This document shows, piece after piece, positions 1 through 5,892 of a DNA stretch of 8,751 bases. The stretch spans positions 1 through 8,751 of the forward strand of contig CAAGHL010000045.1 of assembly GCA_900769665.1 (NCBI GenBank), in the 5' to 3' direction. Each line of letters begins with the position of its first letter. Position 1 is the stretch's first letter. The notes beneath the pieces were generated by a model, which made no database searches, was not told the origin of the DNA, and saw nothing but the letters and a program-made list of their open reading frames with translations. This stretch comes from Clostridia bacterium. Lineage in GTDB: Bacteria > Bacillota > Clostridia > Christensenellales > CAG-314. A program made the position numbers and the translations under genes.

Positions 1-203
1 GCAAAAACGCTTCGCGCCTTGGAGATTGGAATTTTTCGTAGATTTTGTGTGGAAGCGAGCTGCCGTGTACCCACGTGGTAGGGTTCGTACGGATACTACC
101 ACTAAGATTACTAACGGCTATGCCGCGGAAAAGGGCATCTCCAAGGTGGTTAGTGATGGCGAATGGAAACCCTAACATAATAAAGAACGTTGTTTTTGCA
201 ATC
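1..203 (+). other. unassigned upstream stretch; possible 3' end of an unknown gene
   Basis: I recognise nothing here with confidence. One plus-strand frame is open from the left edge to a TAA at 173-175, giving 57 residues that end in NGYAAEKGISKVVSDGEWKP. They could be the C-terminus of a gene starting outside the window, but the stretch is very Arg-rich with AGA, AGG and CGA codons and matches no family I know. The opposite strand is also open across most of it, which weakens the coding argument. The tmcAL frame is open back to position 45, but that extension does not look like TmcAL and is not included in the gene. Confidence 0.2.
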
Positions 204-1280
204 ATGAAAATTTCCGCCATAATTTGCGAATTTAATCCTATACACAAGGGTCACAAGCGACTGATTGACCTCGGGCGCACCACAAGCGACTACGTCGTGT
301 GCGTGATGAGCGGCAACTTTACCCAACGAGGACTGCCTGCCTGCGCCGACAAATTTGCTCGTGCACGTCACGCAATACTTGCAGGAGCCGACCTTGTCGT
401 GGAGTTGCCCACCGTGTACGCAACTTCCTCCGCCGAAAACTTTGCCGTAGGCGGCGTAAAGCTTGCCGAATTGTTGCACGCCGACACGTTGCTGTTCGGT
501 AGCGAGTGCGGCGACATAACAACTTTGCGCATTACCGCGGAGCTGTTGTCCCGTCCGCAAACAAACGAGCAAATACGCGAGGAGGTGGCAAAGGGCGTTT
601 CCTACCCCAAAGCCGTTGCCAACGCAATAGGTTTGCCAATACTTGACACACCCAACAACGTGCTTGCTTTGGAATACTTGAAAGCGCTCGCTCGGCTGGG
701 CAGTCACATCGAACCGGTTACGCTAAAGCGCACGGACAACTACAACGCCGCCCACCCCAAGGGACGTTACGCAAGCTCCACCGCCATACGCGCCAACCCG
801 GAGATTGCCGAAAAGTACTCCTTCGACTACGTCGTGCCCGACATCGACCTCGGCGTGGAAAAAGCTTTTTGCGAGTTTGTCCCACACGCCATGTCGCTGA
901 TGAGCCTGCAGTGGATGCAACAAATAGACGGCATGACGGAAGGCATCGAGAATCGTTTTGCGGCGGCGGACAAAAGCCTAGGCTATGAAGGACTGATGGA
1001 ACAGGTGAAGACAAAACGGTACACTCGTGCCAAACTGCAACGCCTTGCACTTGCCTCGATACTGGGCATAACCAAGCGACACATGGCGCAGGCGGTACAA
1101 GGCATTCCGCCCGTCAAGGTGCTTGCCGTCAGCAAGCGTGCCACGCAACTACTGCAACTGGAGAACCCTCTACCCGACCCGATAAACATATTGGCAGATA
1201 ATTTGTATTACAGCTTTTCCAAGGCAAAGCCACCGATGAAACTGCAAGTAATCGAACAACCCACGACCAAGCGCAAATAG
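204..1280 (+). CDS. tmcAL: tRNA(Met) cytidine acetate ligase TmcAL (YlbM family)
   Basis: This is the cytoplasmic enzyme that uses ATP and acetate to make N4-acetylcytidine at wobble C34 of elongator tRNA-Met. The 358-residue product starts MKISAIICEFNPIHKGH, with the nucleotidyltransferase HxGH motif at residues 14-17. Family signatures follow: GNFTQRGLP (38-45), DKFARARHAILAGADLVVELP (49-69), FGSECGD (98-104), PNNVLALEY (150-158), RTDNY...ASSTAIR (176-196), EGIENR (246-251) and TKRYTRAKLQR (270-280). It is slightly shorter than the roughly 380-420 residues usual for the family. I chose ATG 204 because family homology starts there; upstream in-frame sequence back to 45 is unlike TmcAL. The Shine-Dalgarno is weak. 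In Bacillus the gene lies near ylbJ, coaD and rsmD, all of which are in this window. Function is well supported; the exact start is moderately so. Confidence 0.95.
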   Translation: MKISAIICEFNPIHKGHKRLIDLGRTTSDYVVCVMSGNFTQRGLPACADKFARARHAILAGADLVVELPTVYATSSAENFAVGGVKLAELLHADTLLFGSECGDITTLRITAELLSRPQTNEQIREEVAKGVSYPKAVANAIGLPILDTPNNVLALEYLKALARLGSHIEPVTLKRTDNYNAAHPKGRYASSTAIRANPEIAEKYSFDYVVPDIDLGVEKAFCEFVPHAMSLMSLQWMQQIDGMTEGIENRFAAADKSLGYEGLMEQVKTKRYTRAKLQRLALASILGITKRHMAQAVQGIPPVKVLAVSKRATQLLQLENPLPDPINILADNLYYSFSKAKPPMKLQVIEQPTTKRK

Positions 1281-1298
1281 GCGTTTGGTCTTTTTTTT
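1265..1298 (+). terminator. intrinsic terminator wrapped around the tmcAL stop codon
   Basis: A 10-bp stem (1265-1274 with 1281-1290, one G-U pair) closes a six-base loop and is followed by eight T residues at 1291-1298. The tmcAL TAG stop (1278-1280) lies in the loop, so the left arm is coding sequence for the last residues. Confidence 0.9.
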
Positions 1299-1458
1299 GT
1301 AGGGTTGAGGAAAAACCTTGATATTTTGGGGCAATTCTGATGTACTATGCGTGACATAGTATTTTATGTTTTGCCGATTTCCGATGTAATTCACTTATTT
1401 TTGCGCCAATCAAGCCGATTTTGTCCGATTTTGCACGGATAAAGCATACATTTTTAAT
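1299..1458 (+). promoter_or_regulatory. intergenic region ahead of ylbJ with repeated CCGAT motifs
   Basis: No gene is seen in these 160 bases. They contain a 7-bp hairpin (1343-1349 with 1355-1361, loop CGTGA). CCGAT occurs four times, at 1374, 1381, 1415 and 1425; the last two form a tandem CCGATTTTG repeat with a 10-base period just upstream of ylbJ. A ylbJ promoter should be here, but the best match (TTGTCC near 1421, with a weak -10 about 17 bases on) is poor. No Shine-Dalgarno site is visible before ATG 1459. Confidence 0.3.
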
Positions 1459-2400
1459 ATGAACTCCTCTTCGTCTTCCGCCGTCAAAACGGCTCTCGTC
1501 GCCCGTAAACGGTCGGCAAAAAACGTGATAATCGTAGTTTTGTTTCTGTTGTTGGTCGTTTGCTTTGTGATTGCGCCACGATTTTGCGGCAAAAGTTTCT
1601 TGGACGGACTGACCGTTTGGGCGGTAAACGTACTACCTGCGCTGTTTCCGTTTGCACTGCTTGCACCGCTTGCGGCGCGTGCCGTAACGCCGAAAAAGTC
1701 ACTTACGTTGCCTCTGTTCGGAGTGCGAGCCGACGGCGTATTTTTGCTGTCGCTTGCGTGCGGATATCCGATAGGCGCAAAGGTTATTTCGTCACTCAAC
1801 GTCGACGACAAAACCGCCGTCAAGCTGTCGTCCTTCTGCTCCACTCCTTCGCCGATATTTGTGCTTGCAACAGTCGGCGCACTGTTGGACAATCCCGTTG
1901 CCACCGCCGTACTTGCGTTGTCGCAACTTGTCGGATGTATCGCCAACGGCTTGATTTTTCGAGGATACGCCGAAACTAAATATATTGTTTTGAAAGCGCC
2001 CGACGGCGACAAAAACTTTTCCGAAATGCTCACCGACGCAGTACTTTCCGTGTTGAGCGTGGGCGGCGTTATCGCCCTTGTTTACATGGTTTCCGCTGTG
2101 GTAAAAAGCTTGTTGTCTAGCGACTTGGCAAACAACATTGCCGTTGCGTTTTTGCTAGGGCTTGCCGAAATGACCAACGGCGTATTGTCCGTCACTAGCC
2201 TTGCCGTAACCACCACTACGGCAACGGTACTTTGTTCCGGCTTGCTAGGCTTCGGCGGTATCGGCGTGATGTTGCAAAGCATGTCGTTTCTCTCCAAACG
2301 CAACGTTTCGCCGCTAGCCTACCTAAAAACAAAAATGACGCAAAGCTCGGTTTGCGCCATTGTAAGTTATTTGCTATGCTTGGTTTGCGGAGTAGGCTGA
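1459..2400 (+). CDS. ylbJ: YlbJ-like multi-pass membrane protein (sporulation-associated family)
   Basis: This is a 313-residue polytopic membrane protein. Hydrophobic segments lie near residues 22-40, 55-75, 92-113, 132-168 (probably two), 193-218, 223-240, 243-275 and 294-311. The short N-terminus is Ser-rich and then basic. The recognition feature is ACGYPIGAKVISSL (100-113), the Gly-Tyr-Pro-x-Gly-Ala-Lys motif of the YlbJ family, which belongs to the nucleoside-recognition or Gate-domain membrane proteins. It is followed by a Cys/Ser/Pro stretch, SSFCSTPSPIFV (124-135). In Bacillus subtilis ylbJ is a sporulation gene of unresolved biochemical role, so neither substrate nor sporulation in this organism should be assumed. 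The product is shorter than the approximately 400 residues of the Bacillus protein. Its neighbour tmcAL is also a ylb-cluster gene. It converges with the DAHP synthase gene, leaving only 35 bases between stops. Confidence 0.8.
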   Translation: MNSSSSSAVKTALVARKRSAKNVIIVVLFLLLVVCFVIAPRFCGKSFLDGLTVWAVNVLPALFPFALLAPLAARAVTPKKSLTLPLFGVRADGVFLLSLACGYPIGAKVISSLNVDDKTAVKLSSFCSTPSPIFVLATVGALLDNPVATAVLALSQLVGCIANGLIFRGYAETKYIVLKAPDGDKNFSEMLTDAVLSVLSVGGVIALVYMVSAVVKSLLSSDLANNIAVAFLLGLAEMTNGVLSVTSLAVTTTTATVLCSGLLGFGGIGVMLQSMSFLSKRNVSPLAYLKTKMTQSSVCAIVSYLLCLVCGVG

Positions 2401-2418
2401 CGATTGAGTTGACAATCG
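2401..2418. other. small hairpin between convergent ylbJ and DAHP synthase genes
   Basis: CGATTG and CAATCG form a 6-bp stem with a six-base loop in the 35-base gap between the two stop codons. No T-run follows on either strand, so it is at best a weak transcription barrier. Confidence 0.25.
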
Positions 2419-2435
2419 AACACGCCGACCTAGCA

Positions 2436-3419
2436 TTACTTATCGATTCTTGTAGCAAAACCTTCTTGCAAAATTTGCAACAATTCGGCGGTTTGCTCCA
2501 AACTCAAACACTCGTCGGTACGTGAAACGCCGTAACCGTTGCCGTTGCCGCCGTGCAAGTAGCTTTCCGCCATTACGCCGTTTACGTTTGTATTTGCCGC
2601 CACCAAGCGAGCGTTGGCAAGTTGCACTTCGGCACGTTTACCACTGTTGGCGTGGGACAAGTCCACCATCACAAAGTCGTTTAGAGCTTTGGCATGCAAC
2701 AATCGTTTTGCCTCGGCAATGTTTTCTCTGCCTAGATTGGGCACAAAACCTTTCTCCGACATTCCGCCGCGCAACACGATGTGCGCAAACTCGTTGCCAT
2801 TGGTGGCAAACACCTCGCCGCCGATGGGCAAAACCGACGGCATGGCAACGGCGTTTAGGCTGTCTACCGCCGCCGAAACATTGCCGTCAAGTCCGTTTTT
2901 AACACCACAACAAACGGTCAAACCGCTTGCGTACGCCCTGTGCAGTGCGTCGTAACTACTGCGCGCGCCGACAAAAGCGTAGCTGACAAGGTCGGAAAAA
3001 TACGGATACAACTCGGGGTACAGTATCTCGTCGGCAACGGGCAACCCAACCGACAAGCAATCTATCATCATCTTGCGCGCCACGGCAATTCCATGGGACA
3101 TATCCACGCCGTCGTCGCCGAACATTACGCCGGGGTAACCCGTGCCGTCGCTGTGCGGTTTAGCTGTATAAATGCGTGCCACAACGTACAAATCGGGCGT
3201 TTTTGCCGAAAGTTTTTTTAGCGCGCGCACGTACTCGGCAACGGCTTCGGGGTTGTCGGCGGCGCAAGGACCGCACACCACAATCAGTTTTTTACGTCCT
3301 AGTTGCAAGCGGCGCAATTCGGCGTCGTAGGCAAACTTGCGCCCCGCAATTTTTTTGCTTGCAGGCACAAGCTCGCACATTTCTTCCGCCGTGGGTAATT
3401 TGGATTGTACAACAAACAT
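2436..3419 (-). CDS. aroF: class I 3-deoxy-7-phosphoheptulonate (DAHP) synthase
   Basis: This cytoplasmic enzyme condenses phosphoenolpyruvate with erythrose 4-phosphate, the first step of the shikimate pathway. The 327-residue protein aligns with E. coli AroG. Likely metal ligands are Cys52 (CGPCAAD), His256 (DLSHANS), Glu285 (MAESYL) and Asp302 (SRTDECL). Likely phosphoenolpyruvate contacts are Arg82, Lys87, Arg153 (GARSS), Lys174 (GVKNG) and Arg217 (LRGG). In the erythrose-phosphate motif, usually KPRT, it reads KPHS at 87-90, so an Arg is replaced by His. The N-terminus is slightly shorter than in E. coli, and feedback specificity cannot be predicted. The start is supported by AAAGGA seven bases upstream. 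coaD lies 150 bases upstream on the same strand. The symbol is generic, since aroF, aroG and aroH cannot be told apart here. Confidence 0.93.
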   Translation of the reverse strand: MFVVQSKLPTAEEMCELVPASKKIAGRKFAYDAELRRLQLGRKKLIVVCGPCAADNPEAVAEYVRALKKLSAKTPDLYVVARIYTAKPHSDGTGYPGVMFGDDGVDMSHGIAVARKMMIDCLSVGLPVADEILYPELYPYFSDLVSYAFVGARSSYDALHRAYASGLTVCCGVKNGLDGNVSAAVDSLNAVAMPSVLPIGGEVFATNGNEFAHIVLRGGMSEKGFVPNLGRENIAEAKRLLHAKALNDFVMVDLSHANSGKRAEVQLANARLVAANTNVNGVMAESYLHGGNGNGYGVSRTDECLSLEQTAELLQILQEGFATRIDK

Positions 3420-3569
3420 ATTTTAGTCCTTTGTTTCTTTTGTTTTGATTTGCACGCAAGGCAAGTCTAAGTTCCGTTTCTTTGCGGCATGCTTCATCCA
3501 AGCCGATACACGTCACGTCCGAGCCGACACCGATATGCACATCGCATAAAGACGGCTAGGTCGTACCGC
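3420..3569 (-). other. coaD to DAHP synthase gap with AcpS-like fragment and weak hairpin
   Basis: This 150-base gap holds no convincing gene. AAAGGA at 3427-3432 is the ribosome site of the DAHP synthase gene. A minus-strand frame beginning with GTG at 3540 reads MHIGVGSDVTCIGLDEACRK. It recalls the start of holo-ACP synthase (AcpS), but the family pattern is then lost and the frame runs into the DAHP synthase gene out of frame. A weak hairpin at 3554-3575 overlaps the coaD stop and has only a short T stretch after it. I see no T-box or other known riboswitch. Confidence 0.25.
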
Positions 3570-4043
3570 CTAACCGAAATACTTTTTTACAATCGGCAAT
3601 GCAGCTTGCGGCACGTATGCGGAGTAATCCTTGCCGAGCAAAGCCAACTCTCGCACGAGAGAGCTTGACACATGGCGAAGATTGCGGTCGGCGGCGATAA
3701 ACACCGTTTCGCCCTCCCACATATCGCGGTTGATGTCTACCAACGTCAGCACTTCGTCCGTTTCCGTAGCGTTGCGCACAACCTTTATCATGACGGTTGC
3801 GCCCACTTTGCGTGCGTAGTCCACCAACAATCCTTTGTGCAATGCGCACTCGACGTTGGGGATGTCGCTTGTTGCCGCAACCACGCTTTGAAGTCGGGCT
3901 TCGTCGGGCATGACGTACTTTTTGGCAATGTTTACGCCAACCACCGCATACAGCTTGTCCACAAGCTTGGCGGCGCGGCGAATAGCGTCAACGTGTCCCA
4001 CCGTAACGGGGCAAAACGACCCTGCAAAGATACCTATTTTCAT
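3570..4043 (-). CDS. coaD: phosphopantetheine adenylyltransferase (PPAT)
   Basis: This enzyme transfers the AMP moiety of ATP to 4'-phosphopantetheine, giving dephospho-CoA, the penultimate step of coenzyme A synthesis, in the cytoplasm. The 157-residue product has the usual family length of about 160. It begins MKIGIFAGSFCPVTVGHVD, with the nucleotidyltransferase TxGH motif at residues 14-17. The C-terminal signature VSSSLVREL is at 125-133. The central region KVVRNATETDEVLTLVDINR (87-106) matches the family substrate and ATP-binding segment. Residue 11 is Cys where most homologues have Asp (GSFDP). A longer reading from ATG 4082 adds 13 residues unlike the family. I reject it because CGGAGA sits five bases before ATG 4043. 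coaD neighbours rsmD in Bacillus too, and rsmD is immediately upstream here. Confidence 0.95.
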   Translation of the reverse strand: MKIGIFAGSFCPVTVGHVDAIRRAAKLVDKLYAVVGVNIAKKYVMPDEARLQSVVAATSDIPNVECALHKGLLVDYARKVGATVMIKVVRNATETDEVLTLVDINRDMWEGETVFIAADRNLRHVSSSLVRELALLGKDYSAYVPQAALPIVKKYFG

Positions 4044-4046
4044 ATT

Positions 4047-4052
4047 TCTCCG
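4047..4052 (-). promoter_or_regulatory. ribosome binding site of coaD
   Basis: CGGAGA lies just before ATG 4043 at normal spacing. It decides between this start and the upstream in-frame ATG at 4082, which has no such site. Confidence 0.8.
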
Positions 4053-4108
4053 TAAAACGTTTATTTCGTTGTTTTGTGACAATTGTGTTGCGTTTTGCCA
4101 CCCAAGGC

Positions 4109-4132
4109 ATTATACAGTCGCAATGTCGCAAT
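4109..4132 (-). promoter_or_regulatory. candidate coaD promoter with a tandem 8-mer
   Basis: In the 154-base rsmD-coaD gap the minus strand has a perfect TATAAT at 4109-4114, predicting a leader of about 60 bases for coaD. No good -35 lies 16-18 bases upstream. The spacer instead contains two adjacent copies of GTCGCAAT (plus strand, 4117-4132), which could be an operator. Regulation is inference. Confidence 0.4.
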
Positions 4133-4197
4133 CGTGGGCAAAGTGCATAACAATAGTTTTGCAAGCGTTTGCGCCGTACTTGACACACGCAACACTA

Positions 4198-4770
4198 CTA
4201 TGCTTGGATGTCTTCGTCCGTTGCCTTGCGATAAAAAGTAAACATCACCGTGCCGACTTTGCGACTTTTGTAGGCAACCAAACCTACTATTTGTTGAGGC
4301 AAGGGAAATTCGGCAACGTGCTCGCACACGATTTCGCCGTCGTCGGCAAGCAAACCGAGCGAAACCACGCTAGTCAACACGTCGTTGTACACGCCCGATT
4401 TGTAGGGTGGGTCGACGTATACAAGGTTAAACTTAGCTCCTACAAGCGCGCGCAAACACGCCGAGTATTCGCATTTGTACAGCTCCGGCTTTTCACCGAG
4501 TTTGGCAAAGTTTTCCACAATGGCTTGCGCCGCCTCTCGACTGTTGTCGCACATTACTGCACGCACCGCACCTCGACTGAGGCACTCGGCAGCAATTTGC
4601 CCCGAGCCTGCAAACAAGTCCAGCACCGTAGCGCCGCACAAATCGCCCAACATATTGAACAACGTTTCCTTGGCGCGGTCAAGCGTCGGGCGAGTGTTTC
4701 CGTTTGGCGCAACCAACTTGCGACCTTTGTATTTTCCCGTGATAATTCTCATGCTAATATTGTACACCAT
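4198..4770 (-). CDS. rsmD: 16S rRNA (guanine-N2)-methyltransferase RsmD family
   Basis: RsmD transfers methyl from S-adenosylmethionine to N2 of guanine 966 (E. coli numbering) in 16S rRNA during 30S assembly. The 190-residue product shows the family pattern in order: MRIITGKYKGRKL (7-19), RPTLDRAKETLFNML (27-41), the SAM-binding DLFAGSG (51-57), the catalytic DPPY (120-123) and a C-terminal KVGTVMFTFYR (171-181). Two starts are possible. ATG 4770 overlaps the alr stop as TGATG, a typical coupling arrangement. ATG 4752 gives the textbook MRII start, six residues shorter. Neither has a clear Shine-Dalgarno site, so I favour the coupled start. It is co-transcribed with alr, an unusual partner; coaD follows downstream, as in Bacillus ylbH-ylbI. 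Confidence 0.93.
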   Translation of the reverse strand: MVYNISMRIITGKYKGRKLVAPNGNTRPTLDRAKETLFNMLGDLCGATVLDLFAGSGQIAAECLSRGAVRAVMCDNSREAAQAIVENFAKLGEKPELYKCEYSACLRALVGAKFNLVYVDPPYKSGVYNDVLTSVVSLGLLADDGEIVCEHVAEFPLPQQIVGLVAYKSRKVGTVMFTFYRKATDEDIQA

Positions 4771-5759
4771 CAGCGCAAATTACACAAGAGTTCGTACACA
4801 ATTGTATGCAAATTTGACGGATTTACCCCCTTGCCGAGCAGTGTTGCGCTTTCGCCGACGTGCGGCAAATAGTCGCCCGTTTCCAACAACGTCATGCCCA
4901 TGCACACACCACCGATAGTTGCGTGATTTTTGCTGACAAGCACAGCGCCGCCAACAAGAGTGCGAGCAAGTCCGTTGGCGTAACCCGACTGAACAACGGC
5001 AACAAATTCGTCACGTTTGGCACGATTTTTACCGCCGTAACCGAGTACATCGTAACGTTTAACACGCCTTACGGCAATCACGGGCGCAGTCACGGTTTTG
5101 GCAGGGACTAGGTCGTCGTCGCCGTAGCCGTACAAACCTAGTCCGACGCGCACCATGTCCAACCGAGTTTGCGGTAGATTGATTGCGGCATTGGTGTTGG
5201 CAATGTGTATGCAAAGGCGTTTGCCAAGCGCTTGCATGCACAAGTCGGCGCATTGGTTGAAGTAGGCAAGTTGTCGCGACACGTCGTTTTTGCGTTCGCC
5301 CCAAAGGTGACTGAACACACCTATCGGGTGCAACGACCGGCAACTTTTTGTCGCTTCGCAAACGGCAGGCAAATCTTCACGCCTAAAACCTAGGCGCGAC
5401 ATACCGCTATCCACCTTGATTTGACACCTAATCGGCAAAACGCACCCAACCGCCGCACGCAAACTTTCCTCGTTGCATATCGTCAATACAAGGTTGTGCT
5501 TGCTTGCCAAACAAAGTTCGTCAACGGAATAAACGGGCGTTAGCACGGCAATGTCGCTTTGCGTGTAGGGCGTAACTTCCACCGCCTCGGCAACCGTTGC
5601 CACGGCAAAGCAATCGGCAATACCGTCAAGTACGCTTACAGTGCGCACCGCTCCGTGTCCGTAAGCGTCGCTTTTGACCACGGCACACAACGGCGTATTG
5701 CACTTTGATTTGATTTTTTTGGCATTATTTGCTATTTCGTGATAATCTATGTGTAACAT
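4770..5759 (-). CDS. alr: alanine racemase
   Basis: This pyridoxal-phosphate enzyme interconverts L- and D-alanine and supplies D-alanine for peptidoglycan. The 329-residue product has the cofactor lysine in VVKSDAYGHG (Lys29, with Tyr33), the Lys of IKVDSGMSRLG (Lys115) with Arg122, MVRVGLGLYG (202-211, including Arg204), the second catalytic base Tyr260 in SGYANG, and the Cys-Met pair at 286-287. Two deviations stand out: GYANG replaces the usual GYADG, and VCMGM replaces VCMDQ. It ends soon after the conserved YELLCNL segment, so it is shorter than the usual 360-390 residues. CGGAGA before ATG 5759 supports this start over ATG 5786. The stop overlaps the rsmD start. It diverges from the PH-domain gene. 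Confidence 0.94.
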   Translation of the reverse strand: MLHIDYHEIANNAKKIKSKCNTPLCAVVKSDAYGHGAVRTVSVLDGIADCFAVATVAEAVEVTPYTQSDIAVLTPVYSVDELCLASKHNLVLTICNEESLRAAVGCVLPIRCQIKVDSGMSRLGFRREDLPAVCEATKSCRSLHPIGVFSHLWGERKNDVSRQLAYFNQCADLCMQALGKRLCIHIANTNAAINLPQTRLDMVRVGLGLYGYGDDDLVPAKTVTAPVIAVRRVKRYDVLGYGGKNRAKRDEFVAVVQSGYANGLARTLVGGAVLVSKNHATIGGVCMGMTLLETGDYLPHVGESATLLGKGVNPSNLHTIVYELLCNLR

Positions 5760-5764
5760 AGTAT

Positions 5765-5770
5765 TCTCCG
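5765..5770 (-). promoter_or_regulatory. ribosome binding site of alr
   Basis: CGGAGA sits at good spacing before ATG 5759. The alternative ATG at 5786 has no purine-rich site ahead of it and would add nine residues that are not part of the alanine racemase fold. Confidence 0.8.
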
Positions 5771-5784
5771 TTTTGTAAAATTTC

Positions 5785-5813
5785 ATAGTAATTTGTTATA
5801 TTTCGCACCGCAA
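5785..5813 (-). promoter_or_regulatory. possible alr promoter
   Basis: On the minus strand TTGCGG (5808-5813) is followed after exactly 17 bases by TACTAT (5785-5790). Both boxes are imperfect. Transcription would begin inside the rejected 5786-5760 extension, consistent with translation starting at 5759. Confidence 0.25.
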
Positions 5814-5857
5814 ACTGCACTTTTGGTTGTGCAAGTTAGCCAACACCGAATTTTTCG

Positions 5858-5886
5858 TTTACTAACGCAACAAATTGTGGTATACT
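5858..5886 (+). promoter_or_regulatory. extended -10 promoter at the start of the PH-domain gene
   Basis: TTTACT (5858-5863), a 17-base spacer and TATACT (5881-5886) preceded by TGG make a good extended -10 sigma-70-type promoter. The expected transcription start, about seven bases after the -10, falls at or next to ATG 5893, so the mRNA would have almost no leader. No Shine-Dalgarno site is seen. Confidence 0.6.
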
Positions 5887-5892
5887 TATCTT

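Noticed and set aside
45..203. N-terminal extension of TmcAL to position 45
   Set aside because: The 53 extra residues have no resemblance to the family, which begins with M-K-x-x-x-I-I-x-E-F-N-P exactly at 204.
1410..2033. 207-codon minus-strand frame opposite ylbJ
   Set aside because: It is a shadow of the ylbJ reading frame, with low-complexity composition and no motif.
3420..3569. T-box or other riboswitch ahead of the DAHP synthase gene
   Set aside because: No T-box sequence, specifier-like fold or terminator/antiterminator pair is visible; the gap is only 150 bases.
3910..4872. 320-codon plus-strand frame opposite coaD, rsmD and alr
   Set aside because: It lies antisense to three well-supported genes and has no recognisable domain.
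1345..5766. Similar 19-base palindromic sequences at 1345 and 5748 (CTATG...CATAGTATT)
   Set aside because: They differ at two positions, and one lies over the alr start codon. A match of this quality is expected about once by chance in a window this size.
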